Shown: piece by piece, positions 36,319 through 58,005 of the stretch | How positions within the stretch are numbered: the first letter of the stretch is position 1 | How the letters are laid out: every line of letters starts with the position of its first letter | Assembly (NCBI GenBank): GCA_024699855.1 | Contig: JAMPIQ010000002.1 | Coordinates: 15,190,001-15,254,000, forward strand | DNA: 64,000 nucleotides | Origin: Aphelenchoides besseyi | Lineage: Eukaryota; Nematoda; Chromadorea; Rhabditida; Aphelenchoididae | Direction of reading: 5' to 3' | Notes under the pieces: generated by a model | Told to the model about the DNA's origin: nothing | Databases searched by the model: none | Seen by the model: the letters and a program-made list of their open reading frames with translations, nothing else | Translations under genes and position numbers: made by a program

Positions 36319-38472
36319 TTAACAGTAACCGCAACTTCGTTTACAGAAAACTTTCATAAACTTCGATTCGCTTCGACATTCCCCGATTCGAGACCAATAC
36401 CCACAAAACAGATTCTTGTCCACGCACGCACCACGCGAAGGCGTTGAAGATCCGCTGGAACCCGGACTTAAGGGTCCTAAAACTAGTATATTGATTGGGA
36501 GAGTATAGAAGCTGTTGCTTACGTTTCACTCGCTCATCTCCACTTCCGCCATCTCGAGGACACAGACCGCAACTTCGACGACAATAATGACGCATGTATT
36601 TGACCGAATGCTCGCAATGTCCCAATCGTTCCCACATGTCGCAGTGAGCGTTCAGATTTTTGCATTCTGAAGATCGTTGGATTGTTAATCAGATGAACTT
36701 TCCAGTTACCTCTTTCTACCACTTTGTTGACTAACACCAACTCTTTTCTCGTTTTCTCCATCGAACTCTCCGGCAATCGACTCGTACGCGGTCGTACGGT
36801 CGTAGTGGAAACGTAGCGATCAGTCAAATACTTCCAACGATCACTTGTCACACGAGTGAATAACATAGTCGGTGGTTGTGGCGAAGCAGTGACCGTCTTC
36901 GATGACCCTCTTAAAATGCTCAATTCCAATCAGTTCGTACGAAGATTAGTTACCGTAGTGAAGAAGTTCGACGATCCAATTCACCACTCGTTTCTTCGGA
37001 GGTGGTCATTCGATTACGAATGGTGGTGAAAGACGCGTCGGTTGTAGTCGTAAACTGGTGCGGTCGTCGAGTGATTGACTTCTCTCGATTCGATGACTCA
37101 ATGATTTTTTCGCATTTGTAAAGTTTGTTGATTTTGAGTGCGTCCACTTCGCTGAGCTTATAACTTGACGGAAATTTGAATCCGCAAAACACAATTAATT
37201 CTTACCGTTGACCAATTTCTGCAGTGTCATTGCGTGGCATGATTGTCGGACGACCGTTACGCGAAAACGCCAACTTGTGATAGTGCATGATACTTTCGTA
37301 ATCGTACGGCATTCCCAACGGATCGATTACTTTGCGTGGGTATTTTTCGAAGTTGCGCAACATTCCTGAAAGAGCAAATCAATTGAATTTCAAAGTTTGA
37401 ATATGAAAACACATAGATCATGTAGTTATTTACTTGCCTGGACGAACATTCTTCTCATCAATAAGAACATAATCGTCGCGATCGGTTCGACTGTGCTCGT
37501 GAAAGAAACCTGAAGTTGAAAGAATGCGAGATGCCCGGAAATCAGAATAACACGATTACCAATTGCGTGCATAAGCTCATGAGCGATGATTCCTTTGGAA
37601 AAGCATTTTACCACTTCCAACGAAACGGTTTGATTCCCGCCCGCTCGTCCGACATACGACGAACAACTGAAATCTCAGATGAAAGACTTAGTTCAGCAGG
37701 ACAAGAATAACCCCGATGCGATGTTCCGTTTAATATAAATGTAATCGTAGTCGTCCGGTTCTTTCGGACTGAAGTTTATACACGTCTTATCTTTGTATTC
37801 GAGAAATGCTTGTGCAATGGCGGAGCGTTGTCTAAAGTCAATAGTTTCATAAAACTCGAGACTGAGTGTTAACTCACGAAGAGCTCATGCCTTCTTCCAA
37901 CAGATACGGGATACGTCCGTTGCCCCACAACTTGTCGGCGTACGTATCGACATTAAGTGAACTGTAGTACTAAAAACTTGCATATGTGATTTTTGTTATT
38001 CGAAATATAAAGTTTTAAAGATAAAAACTTACGGGACGACCGAATATCCGATCTTCGTCAACATCATCGCGCATTCTGCGGCCATTGAACTCTTCTTCCA
38101 ACGGCGTAATGCCCATGATGTCGCCTTCAAAAAGATAGTTGTTCTGAATTGCGTCCAATTCTTCAGGAGTTGGTTTGTGAACTAAAAACTTCTGAATACG
38201 TTGCGGATGATCAGCTGAACAAACCGTTTTCCGTTTCGGCAAGATCGAAGTCTTGTGGCAGAAGAAATATATCCGAATAGGCTGAAAGAGGTACGTAAAA
38301 AAACGAGGTTGCAAAGAAAGTTGTTTTACATCAATTGGAAGCCTTTCAGCCACAAGTTTTCTTCAAAATATTCACCTTTGTCTGCAGTTGCATTTTGCAC
38401 GAACACCAAAACAGGCAGTAAGATGCCCAGAAATGAACATCTTATTACGATTGATGCATCACTCGGACGCAT
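36319..38472 (-). CDS. Astacin metalloprotease with two ShKT domains (nas family)
   Basis: A secreted zinc endopeptidase. A signal peptide (ATG 38472; hydrophobic [12 protein letters not shown], residues about 13-24) and an acidic propeptide with FEGDIMGI precede the mature domain. The mature domain starts near [11 protein letters not shown]. The zinc motif [15 protein letters not shown] (HExxHxxGxxHE) is complete across an intron, and the Met-turn is [12 protein letters not shown] Thr/Ser-rich linker leads to ShKT domain 1 ([19 protein letters not shown], ending CRRSCGLC). A second ShKT domain ends CKRSCGYC followed by TAA at 36319; it appears only if the gtaagc intron at about 36525-36480 is removed. 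One intron uses a GC donor (CCAG|gcaagt, near 37440). The joining of the first two propeptide exons (38230-38350) is uncertain. The domain order resembles the C. elegans NAS members with ShK tails. Confidence 0.9.
37490..37803 (-). repeat. Source copy of the duplicated astacin segment
   Basis: This segment of the intact gene is repeated at 35244-35557, with an offset of 2246 bp, no gaps and one mismatch (gtgaaag here, gtgagag there). Confidence 0.9.
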
Positions 38473-40082
38473 TCTAGAGCCGAAATGTCCAGGCAACGGT
38501 ATCGGTTCGTTCAAATCACAAGTTAAAGTGAACGATGAATACGAAGTGAGCGGAAGTAGTCGAATTGAATCAAGAAAAGGTTGCGGAAATAAGCAAATTA
38601 GCGGCCTTGTTGAGGATCATCATTCGGTCATTTTGAACAAGTACGAGGACCACGAATCGAGCACTCAGGAGGGGGCTGAAACGAAAAACTCTCGATTCGA
38701 CCTTCTTTTCACAATCTCTCGCGCTTCTCGAACGATAAAAAATGAGCTCGAGCCCCTGACCGTTGAGCTAATTTTAGCTTCACTCGGACATTGAAGACCG
38801 TCGACTCGCGCACGAACCCGCTCAGTTTGAGCGGTAAGAGTGAACGGTCGTCTTCCCCATCGCTTCAACGCGATTCGCAGAAGTGAACTGATTGCTTAAT
38901 TCCCGGGAGCCAATCAATCGTATTGACTTCGTTGAAGAGGCCTCAGCTGATTACGCGGTGTTTCGCGCTTCTCGGCCACTAAACCGATTTAGCGCCGATT
39001 TGAAAACAAAAAACCGATTAAGCCAATGGTGTGAAATGGTTGCGCGTTTTCAAAAATCGTGTGCGCAGATCGCGTTTGGCCACAACGTCTGAAGTGCATG
39101 GAAGAAAAGGTTTCGACGCAAACCTCTGAACCCAAAACACGCGCGTTTTACATCATCGAGGGCGACGCGTTTCGAGTGTTTTGTGCGTTGAGGACACGAC
39201 GTTACGTTTTCCGGGAGCCGCTGGAGCGGTCAAAATCGTCGCGCAACACACAAAAACGTTTCGAGACCTTTGCGGCTACTTTTTCGTGCTTCCGCTCCCG
39301 TGGAATTTCGATTGCACAAAACGCTGTGGACAATCGTACGTCTGTTCGCTGAACTTTCCATTGAGCAAACAAAAGTCAACGGTGATCTTCGGGTGGAGCT
39401 GCGAAACGAATGTAGATTGTTCGCAATCGCTCTCGATGAAGCTGCACAGAAGACGTTCTTAAATCGAAAGCAATTGCCAAAATTTATTGCTAACAACCTT
39501 CTTCACAACCATAACAATCAGTTCGGGTGGAAAAATGCAATCGAGTACTTACTAGAACGCATATACACGATATTGAATCGCAGAAAGTAACAATGAAAAG
39601 ACAGGTGGGATTTGCGAAAGTATAGAAACCTAAAGTCCGAGGAATTGCGATAGAAGCAAACGGGTTGCACATGACTAGTCGAGAGTCCGAAGACACCTCA
39701 ACGCAATCACAAAGGTTATAAAAAAATCCTGAGCTTGGGAATAGAGAAATTTTCGGTGATGGCGAAAGTACGTAACTCCGAGAGTATTCGCCGCTAATCG
39801 TAGAAATCGAAAGGATAAAGTTGAGCGATTGACCGTATTGTTCGGGAAATGGAATCTTCGGAGGCTCTGCTATGACCAATAACGAAGAATTGTCAGTAAA
39901 AATGCGCCAAGAAGTGTATAGAAGAACAGGAGTAAGAGATCATAGAAACAGTGAATACAGAAAATCTTAAAGCAAGGACACGTGTTGAAAGAGCGAGAAG
40001 AATCAATGGAGAGATTGATAAAGTAAAGAGAACCGTCGGAAATGTACAAACAACAAAATAGATCAATCCACTGATTCGATTT
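38473..40082. other. Intergenic, astacin upstream and rbr-2 downstream
   Basis: Several overlapping open frames of 60-180 codons lie on both strands around 38250-39600, but none shows a known domain and their strands conflict. The minus-strand frame 39490-39879 is in the 3' flank of rbr-2. I see no supported gene. Confidence 0.4.
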
Positions 40083-44995
<4,913 letters not shown>

Positions 44996-45896
44996 CTTTT
45001 CTCTGCCTAAACATTACAAAAAACTGCAAAATTTGGATCAAAGATGAACTCACTTTAAGGAATTTGACAAACTGTTTGCTATTGGGATTCCGACGATGTT
45101 AATGTCCCCGACTCAAACCCACCGATTTCATCTAATCGCAAGCTCAAAGGACATGAACAACTTTGTGTGATGCTAAAACAAGAATCATAATCAGAAGGTT
45201 GGGCCGGAAAACGCGAATGACGATTTAAACTCTATACTTTTGTTTGCAAGAATCAATCGCATTTTGTTGGTGGCTAATTGATAGGATGAAAAGTAATAAA
45301 AAAGGCCTAGACAGAACACGGAAACGGAATTAATCCCTTCCATGAACCTCTTTGTGAAATCACGTATTGAGCAGCAACGCATGACGCACACGAACACGGA
45401 CAACTCGTAATGGTGAAGCGGAATAGACTGAACACGAACCGAGTTTTTGCTATCGATTTGCTTTGTTTCTACGAACGACGATACGGAAACTGAACACTCG
45501 AGTTTAATGGTAACAACTAGCTGTTTATTCTTGGAACTTTCAATGTTCACAGTCTTCGAGTTCAACTCAATGCTCGGAAATATGATCGATTGGTTGAAAA
45601 GATGAAATTTATTTGCAACTTCTGTACAAAGTATGGACAAACGACTCTTAAGACACGAATTGACTATTTGTTAAGAGCACACAGAGTACTTGGGAAGATG
45701 TGAAGGAGTGACAAAGATTGAAGAAAATGAGAACACTGATGCGCGAAGTAAACGTTGGATTACCTGAATTTAGAGGTGAACTTTGCTGCGGGGGTGAAGT
45801 TTTTCAAGTTTTGAAAACTTTGTACAAATCGTATTTACATTAAGCGACAACGTTTTGAGTTGGAGAAGAACCGTAGATCATTTGTGTTCACGTTCG
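44996..45896. other. Intergenic / 3' flank of the LGG-2-like gene
   Basis: A minus-strand open frame of 149 codons (45191-45640) is Ser/Val/Phe-rich with no domain. It lies directly downstream of the Atg8 gene and is more likely UTR. No gene is called. Confidence 0.5.
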
Positions 45897-46331
45897 CTAA
45901 CCAAATGCCGGTTGACTGGCGTAGACCAAGTAGAGAAAACCATCCTGCTCTTTCTCTTGATTGTAGATATCGGCAATGGTCATACTGTTTGAGACCAACG
46001 ACTTTTCGTTAGCCAAAACGAACAGCGCTTGTTCGGGATGAAGATGCAATCGCGATCGGATGATGCACATCAACTCGGCAACAGTGACATGACCGGGAAC
46101 CAAGTACTTGCACTTGTCCAATAGCGGTAGTCCTCGTTCACCATCGTAGCGCTCAATAATTACCGGAATCTTATCCGGTTGTTGGCGGCGAATATCGTCA
46201 GCCATTCGGGATCGTTCGGCTGAAAAGTCAAATCTAATTTTGAAAACGTTCAGGGGCAAAAGATTAAAACTAATCAAAGACTTACACAAACTCTTTCGCT
46301 CTTTGAACGACGGAACGTAGCATGTCGCCAT
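45897..46331 (-). CDS. lgg-2: Atg8 family protein, LGG-2/LC3 type
   Basis: A ubiquitin-like protein conjugated to phosphatidylethanolamine on autophagosome membranes. Two exons are joined at a gtaagt donor near 46285 and a cag acceptor near 46220. The N-terminal helix segment has [19 protein letters not shown], then [39 protein letters not shown] and [18 protein letters not shown]. The end is [15 protein letters not shown]. The chain ends at the glycine used for lipid attachment with no extra residues, so no ATG4 processing would be needed, as reported for C. elegans LGG-2. The ATG at 46331 ([12 protein letters not shown]) is chosen. An in-frame ATG at 46379 would add 16 unlike residues. Confidence 0.93.
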   Translation of the reverse strand: MATCYVPSFKERKSLCKSLISFNLLPLNVFKIRFDFSAERSRMADDIRRQQPDKIPVIIERYDGERGLPLLDKCKYLVPGHVTVAELMCIIRSRLHLHPEQALFVLANEKSLVSNSMTIADIYNQEKEQDGFLYLVYASQPAFG

Positions 46332-46870
46332 TATTTTTAAAAATAATCTGAAATCTAAGACGCTTAAATAGCCGAACACTTCACATCACGATTAGCGGAC
46401 GGTAAACGCGACACTCAACTATAAGAGTGTCGGAATGGAAACGATGCTTAGAGCAAACGAAATTTGGCCATTAGCTTAACAATTTCAAAGCCTATGACTA
46501 CAGATGTTGTACAGTTATCTAACAGAAATGCATGTCAAATGACAATACGAGAAAGTGTGAAGACACTTGCTTAGTAATTTGAAACACTTTAAACCAAAAA
46601 CTAACAACAACCACCAGCGACTTGGTCCACATGACAAGCTCTTTCGTTCACATGACTTTCATTGCAATCGACCGGTGACACTTTTCGGCTGAAGCACAAT
46701 GCCAGAGGGTGTATTGAAGAGAGTCGGGATCGAACAGCCTTCTAAACCTTCTGAATATTTAGAACAAGTTTGTCTTTTGCCATTTGCTTAAAATTGATAT
46801 GAACACCTGTTTGAGAGACGGTTTTCGACTATTTTACATTTCAATTCTTCTTTTTATCGACTTTAGCTCC
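46332..46870. other. Intergenic upstream of the LGG-2-like gene
   Basis: No gene is seen. A tRNA-like box (gttcgatccc on the minus strand near 46729) is present, but no cloverleaf could be built around it. Confidence 0.4.
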
Positions 46871-47313
46871 CCAAATTCATAGAATTATAATCTTCTAAGC
46901 TTATTAACTCGTGTGTCAATTTAGAGCTCTCCATCACTAACAGGAAGAACTCCACAAACTTTTGCAATTACGGACGATTTTTGACAGATTGCTCGGCTTT
47001 GAAGGGCTCTCATTTCTCTCTCAGGTATCCGATGGCTACAAGTTTGGACACGTTGAATAGCCAGACTTTTGGAATTTCTATCAACACAATACAAGCACTC
47101 GTTGTTGCCAGAATCTCCGAGATAAATCGATTGGCGTGATGGACGTGCTATACAAGGGAATGGGGGGTGTTGTGTATTTTAGCTCTGTGGCTGATTGGAT
47201 TCCGTTTATATTTACAGGGTTTTGAGTTTATTAGTAGTTGTTGTTGTCCTGTTAATTACAAGCTTCTACAGCCACTGGTTCTCGAGTTGTAGTCAATAGA
47301 AGTTGGTCTCTCG
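46871..47313 (+). repeat. 443-bp dispersed repeat, copy B
   Basis: Plus-strand counterpart of 2769-3211. The best conserved part is the first about 190 bp, including gagctctccatcactaac and gctcggctttgaagggctct. The TATA-like element of copy A is changed here (ctatacaaggg). No gene follows closely downstream, unlike copy A. Confidence 0.75.
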
Positions 47314-48587
47314 GGTGTCCCATATTTGACATTCTTCTGTTACAATTTCAGGTCATTTATGTCTATTGACTATGTTTAGATTATTACATTTATGTTTGGA
47401 TGATGTGAATGTAATTATACAAACCGTAAACTTTGTTTGCAAATGAAGTTCTTAGCATTTGATCAACGATAATCGTGTGATAAACCAGCCGTTAGATCAA
47501 CACTCTGATTTGTTTTGTAACAAGATATTGTCAGAAATCACCTATTGGTGACCATTAGAACAGAGTGAAGTTTAGTTTTCTCATAGTAGTCTGCTGCAGT
47601 GTGAATCCCTGCTAGCGAAAGTTGTGAATTTTCAACTAAAACACGAATACAATGAGTTTACTCCGACAAGCGTGAGCAAACCGCTACACAAAGCTTTTGC
47701 CGTTTGAAAGTAGTTTGCTTTTGGAATTGAAGATCTTTAGTTCAGATGTCGCTCCGCTCGGAATTCTCTCCAAAGAGCAGAAACCTGCATACCCCTGGGC
47801 CTTCTTTCGCCTTGCATTGCGCCAGATGTTCACGACCGTCCAAAACTTCTTGTAAGGTGGATCTTAAACAAAACGATTAAAATTTCAAAGTCAAGATTTG
47901 AACTTCCGTCTTTGCTTAGATGTCGCTTCGCACGGTATTGTCTCCAAGCTGACGGTACTACATTTTCGATGTTGCGATTTTCCTAAAAATAAACGTTCAT
48001 TGGCATCTGAAGTTTGAGTCGATTTTTAAGCTTATTCGTATTAGCAAATTCATCTATTGCAATTTGGATACAACTCGCAAGTTGTCACAATTTTTAGCTT
48101 CTTAACTCTTGTTCTGTTATATTTTGAGTTATATTGCACTTAAAGAAGAATAAACGGCGTTTGATTCAACTCAATTCCCGCAAAACTTTTGTTTAATCAA
48201 GTGGTTTCGGCAAATATGCAGGAAGTGAAAGTACGTGGTCGTGTTTCTCAACGTTAACGAATGGAAACTTGACTTGAAACAAAATGACAACGCTGAAAAA
48301 TTCGCGACAAAACGATTCTCCGTTGCTTGTTGGTGTCTGGAAACAGGCTCCCACTTTGTGTTGTTTTCCAAAGTGATGATTTGAAATTTGTTTTCCAACG
48401 CTGCTTTTGTCTAAACTCTTCGCTACTTTTCAGCGTTCAATTTCGCTATGTTTGATTGTCGATTTAAATGTCGCGAAAACATTCTCTTCCACTAACTCTG
48501 TAATTTAGATTTTTGCTTGTGCATGTAACTGGACTATTCGATTTGGTACAGTGCGTTCAGTTCAAAGTCTACTGGTCACTTACAACA
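47314..48587. other. Intergenic with two diverged short repeats
   Basis: No gene is seen. Two related stretches (about 47745-47776 and 47921-47952) share agatgtcgctccgc / agatgtcgcttcgc followed by a similar tctccaa ending, about 176 bp apart. Confidence 0.4.
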
Positions 48588-50047
48588 ATGGGAAAGAAAG
48601 GTGGTCGTAACAAAGAGAAGGGACTGTCCGCTACAACATCGGCGTTAAGTGAGTTACGGATATTTTTTTAAAAGTTTTGGATCGTAATTTCAGAGCTTCG
48701 TGATGGTGATGAGAGTGATCAGGAATCGGTTTACTCGTCTGTTCCCGGTGACTATCAAAATTCTGTTTGTGAGTTTCGATTTACGTTGCAATTGAACGGA
48801 CAGTTTAGTGGACGAAGACGAGTTTACTGACGATGCGACGTTGGTCGATTCATTCGCCGAATTGATTGAAAATGCAATGGACAAGACGTAAGATCACATA
48901 ACATTGAAAGTTATTAAGATGTTTTTAGCAACACGACGCGATTTCGTGCTATCGATCAAATCACTCGTCTCTTTCGTCATTCCTATGTTCCCGAGATAGC
49001 TGAGGCTTACAAAGCGCAGTTGTGCGAAGTTGCGGAAAAAGGAATTCGACGTACCAACGAGGAGACGGATCGTTCGTTGAAGTTGGTCGGGGCTCTAACG
49101 TTACAATTGGGATTGGACATTGAGGACGTGATTGATCCGGTTTTGGCGTCAATGTGTGCGTACTTTGCTGACGACAGTCAAGCCGAAGAGCTACGGGCAC
49201 GATGTGCCGAGATGTTGGGACTATGCGCTTATTTCGGTATTTATCGTCCGCGCAAACGTTTGGAGTGTTTGAATAACCTACGACAAATATGGTCGACGAT
49301 GAAACTGTCGATGGCACAAACGCATTTGTTCTCATCGTCGTTGCTCGCTTGGGCGTTGTTATTGGAAAGAGTAAGTGATCTGTTATGAACATTCGATTAG
49401 TCTCGACCTTTCAGTGCGAAGAAGATCGAATCGAAGAAGCGATCAACGAGTCTCAAGCTCGTTTGTGTTGGTATTTGAGTTCCAATTCCATTGATGCGCG
49501 CATTTCTGTTGGTGAAGCGTTGGCCGTTCTGTACGAGTTGGCAACGGACAACATTGACGAGGAGTTTCGTTTCGCCAACCATCCACAACTGAAGTCGACA
49601 TTGGACGAATTGGCGGCCGATTCGGTGAAATATCACGCTAAACGCGACAAACGTGTTCAAAAGTTCACGTTCCGTCAAATCATCGACACGATCTTCAACG
49701 ATCATGTTCCATCGTCGAAAGTTCGTTTCAATAACAAACGCGAGACGCTTGAGATCGAGGGTTGTCATTCCAAACTGCTGTACGATTTGCTTTGTCGTAT
49801 TCTTAAAGGCGATGTGAGCATTCATTTGACGAAAAACGAGGTTCTTCGTGAGCTTTTCGACTTGGGCAAACCGTTGGAAGAGGAAGATACGCTGAACAAA
49901 AACATCAAAGCTCTCAAAGACGAACAGGTACGAACATTTTGTGTTGTTTGTATTCGAGCGATTTGCTTTTAGAAAAGCTTGTTTCATGCAACAAGTAAAG
50001 AGCGAAACATTCGTCGTGCTAAACAACGTGACAAGAAGGCGCTTTGA
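48588..50047 (+). CDS. IFRD: Interferon-related developmental regulator (IFRD) family protein
   Basis: IFRD proteins are helical-repeat cofactors linked to transcription and, in recent work, to ribosome association in other animals. Several exons start with MGKKGGRNKEKGLSATTSALK and an acidic patch (DGDESDQESVYSS). A long helical-repeat domain follows, with TRFRAIDQITRLFRH, EETDRSLKLVGALTLQLG and ISVGEALAVLYELA. The conserved IFRD C-terminal domain has RDKRVQKFTFRQIIDTIF, FNNKRETLEIEGC and HLTKNEVLRELFDLG. A basic last exon (NIRRAKQRDKKAL, stop at 50047) ends the protein. Order and length (around 440 aa) fit IFRD1/2. The large minus-strand frame over 49397-50089 is a shadow of this gene. Confidence 0.9.
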
Positions 50048-50863
50048 GTTCCCTCTTTTTACACTGCCACATTGGAAACATTCGAACAATTGTGCTTTCT
50101 TTGTTAATGTGGTTTTTGGGATTCAATTATGGAGTTGTGATTGAAGTAGTAATAAACTTTGTTATTGAATCCGAACATCAATCAAATGGTTGTGGTGTGT
50201 AAAATAGAAACCAAGATATTATCCTTGAGTGTGTTTGTCAACGTCAACATAACCGTCCAATTCGTTACGTGCTTTGTAACCTCTTCCTACAGGCTATAAA
50301 GCATGTAGCTTGCCGCGATTGATCAGTTCATTCGAGTAACACAAACAGCACAAACTACGCCTTCTACCTGTTAAATACAAGACGAACTTTTCGGCGTTCA
50401 CTAGTCTGCTTTTGCCGTTGAGAAAGTGACTTGCGATTGAGAATTTGTGGTCGAATTGGTAATGAAATCTTGGTTAAATTTTTGATTAAAGCAAAGATGT
50501 TTGTTCAGCTTTTTGCTTGTTTTCAGTCCAATTCTGTTGAGAGAAAGTTGTCGAGCACTCTCGGCCGGAATTTGCAAACTCTTTAAAGGATTTATATACA
50601 TTTTCAACGCATTTTACTTTTCGCCATCCAACTGACCGCATGAACGGGCTTAGTAAAGGTCAGAGCGGCAGGACATTGAATTGGGAGAAGGGTTCGATCG
50701 AATAAGTGACCTTCAACTTATCCTCGTTTCCCTTCTTCACATTTTCGTTGAAACGTGCTGACGAAACGAAAACATTTGATCCTCTTAGAGATTCATTTTG
50801 CCGAACGATCGTGCATAATCACCTGGGTTCTCCATCGAATAAGAACTGTGGATTTAGACGAAA
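50048..50863. other. Intergenic, no gene seen
   Basis: 3' flank of IFRD (poly(A) signal aataaa near 50150) and 5' flank of the sugar transporter. A gatttag acceptor lies 5 nt before the next ATG and could be a trans-splice site. Confidence 0.45.
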
Positions 50864-52178
50864 TGGACGGTGCTACAACAGCGGTGGTCGGCACTTTGAC
50901 GGGATGCATGAGTTGTATGGTTGTTGTGGAGAGTTTGGCCAAGTAAGTTTCTTTAAGAAAAGACTTTGATTTCAATCTTCGTTTAGTCGACAGCCGTCCG
51001 CAATGAATCTGATGACTTTCGCGAACTTTTTGTTTATTGCAATTGAAGGACTTGTTTTCACTTCAAAGTTCTTTACGGTGCGAAATAAGATACCAATTCG
51101 GTAAGTGATAGAAAACGTTTCTATTATCGTAAGAAGCATAACAAAAAGCCCTTTTTAATAAAAATTTTCAAAGTAAAATTTCTTATTTATTAACAATTAA
51201 TTCGATTGCAGTGCCTATGTGCCGGTGGTGCTGATGTTTTGTTTCGTGAATGTAGTCAACAATCAAGCTCTCAACTACCATGTGCCAGTACCTTTGCATA
51301 TCATCTTCCGATCAGTAAGTTGAACTCTTGTGATTGATGTCTAATTTTGATTGAAGGGATCGCTTTTCACAAGTTTGGTGATGTCACGAGTGATTCTTGG
51401 TCGGGAATATACGCGTAAAAAGTATTGGTCGGTTGCTGCAATTTCGATTGGTATCATCATGTGCACGTTGGCAACGGCTCAAGCCAAGAAAGAAAGTGCA
51501 TCGGACGAATTGACTGATCACACCACGAAACTTCTTAATGAAACTGGAGAAGAGATCACGTTGGAAGAAGCGAATAAACATTTTCGCGAGTGGGTGATCG
51601 GAATCACAATGTTGACCGTTGCATTGGTCGCATCATCAGCACTTGCACTGATGCAGGAAAAGTTGTATCGGGAACATGGAAAACATCCGCGCGAAGCGAT
51701 GTTCTATACGGTTAGGGGCGATAGAAAGGACGACCAGTGACTTGTTGATTTTCTAGCATTTTCTATCTCTTCCGTTGTTCGCTTTCATGGGCGAAGATAT
51801 TTTACGAAACGCCGCCGTGTTCTCCAAAAGCCCACCACTCGAATTTGCCGGAATCAATTTTGTTGTTCCCGAACTTTGGGCCTTCTTGTTGCTTTCATCT
51901 GCTTTTCAGTAAGATTAGAAGATGAAACTTAACGTAACTTTCTCTTCAGATGGCTTTGTATCAGCTACGTTTATATGGCCAATTCGGAAATGGATTCGCT
52001 GAGTGTCACATTGCTCGTTACCTTACGCAAATTCTTTTCGTTGTTGATCTCAATTGTCTATTTCAAAAATGTTTTTACTTTGCAACACTGGTCTGGTGCT
52101 GCTCTGGTGTTCATTGGTACGCTCGTCTACAGTGGTTACTTGCTACGCGATGCTCCCGAACCGAAGAAGAAACAATAG
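50864..52178 (+). CDS. SLC35B4: Nucleotide-sugar transporter, SLC35B4 type
   Basis: A multi-pass Golgi/ER membrane antiporter of the UAA family; SLC35B4 and yeast Yea4 move UDP-GlcNAc, and UDP-xylose in animals. Exons give MDGATTAVVGTLTGCMSCMV, MNLMTFANFLFIAIEGL, the VPVVLMFCFVNVVNNQALNY membrane hairpin, and HVPVPLHIIFRSGSLF, which fits the family substrate region. Then come the long charged loop typical of SLC35B4, ALMQEKLYREHGKHPREAMF, SVTLLVTLRKFFSLLISI and WSGAALVFIGTLVYSG. The C-terminus is a short Lys-rich KKKQ tail at 52178, a possible ER/Golgi retrieval signal. About ten hydrophobic segments are seen. The exact sugar cannot be told from sequence. Confidence 0.9.
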
Positions 52179-53083
52179 TCACTGCTCATTTCGCACGTTT
52201 GTCGAAGATCTTCATTCCTTGAATTTTGCATGTCATGTTTAGATAAAAAAAAGAGCTTTTAACCGACGTTTTGTTTGTACTAGACTTTCAAACATCCTTA
52301 ATCATGTCTGAACTGAAAATAACTTGATCGACAATCAACTACGAGCATAAGGAACAAACTTCTTAATACTACGAAGTAATAGTAGAGGTGATCTTCTTTA
52401 TTGGAATAGCACTATTGATTGTGCGTTTTAAATATATGATTAAGACAACCGAAAGTGTTTATTTCAAAGTGAAGCATCTCTCAATAACTACACATGTTTG
52501 CTTGGTCACGCATTTCAACTTCGGATCGTATAAAATGATGTGCAGTCGAAAAAGAGCTTCAATTGTTTTAATATTTAATCTTAACAGTAGACACCCGACT
52601 TATGAAGACCCAACCACAGATTTGTTTATCATATTTAACAAGAACTCTGTAGTTCACGTGGATATTAGCTTTGCTCAAAAATCACGATTACTGACCAAGC
52701 AACAACAAGGCTTCCGACTTTGGATATGAACCGCGGGTGGAATATCACTCAAAAAGCCCTAGTTGTTCTGCTCATAGAACATTCTTGAGCTCCGTATAAA
52801 ACTCAAGTCTCCACCCTAAAACATCAGGCTTGCAAGTCGCCAATGAGCATTTGGCAATTTTAGGTTTCACTTTTTTCTGTAATCCTCTTGTGGATGCCCT
52901 TATACGATGGTGAAATCACGAGAAAACATTTGGCTTGTTCTTCGTCGTTAGAACTCTAAATGACTGTATCTCGAAGTTGAGTCGCTTTTCAACAGTTGTG
53001 TTGATAACTTGGACGTTTTCAATCACTATTTCACAAGTTTTTTACGGTGTCTTCGATCAAACCGTCTGTTATCAAAACCACAA
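52179..53083. other. Intergenic, no gene seen
   Basis: AT-rich sequence. A plus-strand open frame 52388-52729 has no recognisable domain. Confidence 0.45.
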
Positions 53084-57888
<4,805 letters not shown>

Positions 57889-58005
57889 TTGTGCTTAGTT
57901 TTCAATAAAGTTCTACAACTAAGGACGTTTATTTGCGTCTTATGTTTTTGAAAGAATAAGCGTACGCAATTTGGTAAGCAAGTTTTCGTAAGTAAACCGA
58001 CAAAA

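Noticed and set aside
36319..36660. ShKT domains read as a toxin gene
   Set aside because: They are C-terminal modules of an astacin protease, a common nematode arrangement, not a stand-alone toxin.
38255..38794. 179-codon plus-strand open frame
   Set aside because: It runs antisense to the signal-peptide and propeptide exons of the astacin gene.
39490..39879. 129-codon minus-strand open frame
   Set aside because: It is downstream of the KDM5 stop, with no domain and no splice partner; probably UTR or spacer.
45191..45640. 149-codon open frame on the minus strand
   Set aside because: Low-complexity composition, no domain, and it lies in the 3' flank of the LGG-2-like gene.
46700..46760. 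Possible tRNA gene on the minus strand
   Set aside because: Only a B-box-like gttcgatccc is seen; no acceptor stem or anticodon arm could be paired.
49397..50089. 230-codon minus-strand open frame
   Set aside because: It lies antisense to the IFRD exons, whose plus-strand reading is clearly the coding one.
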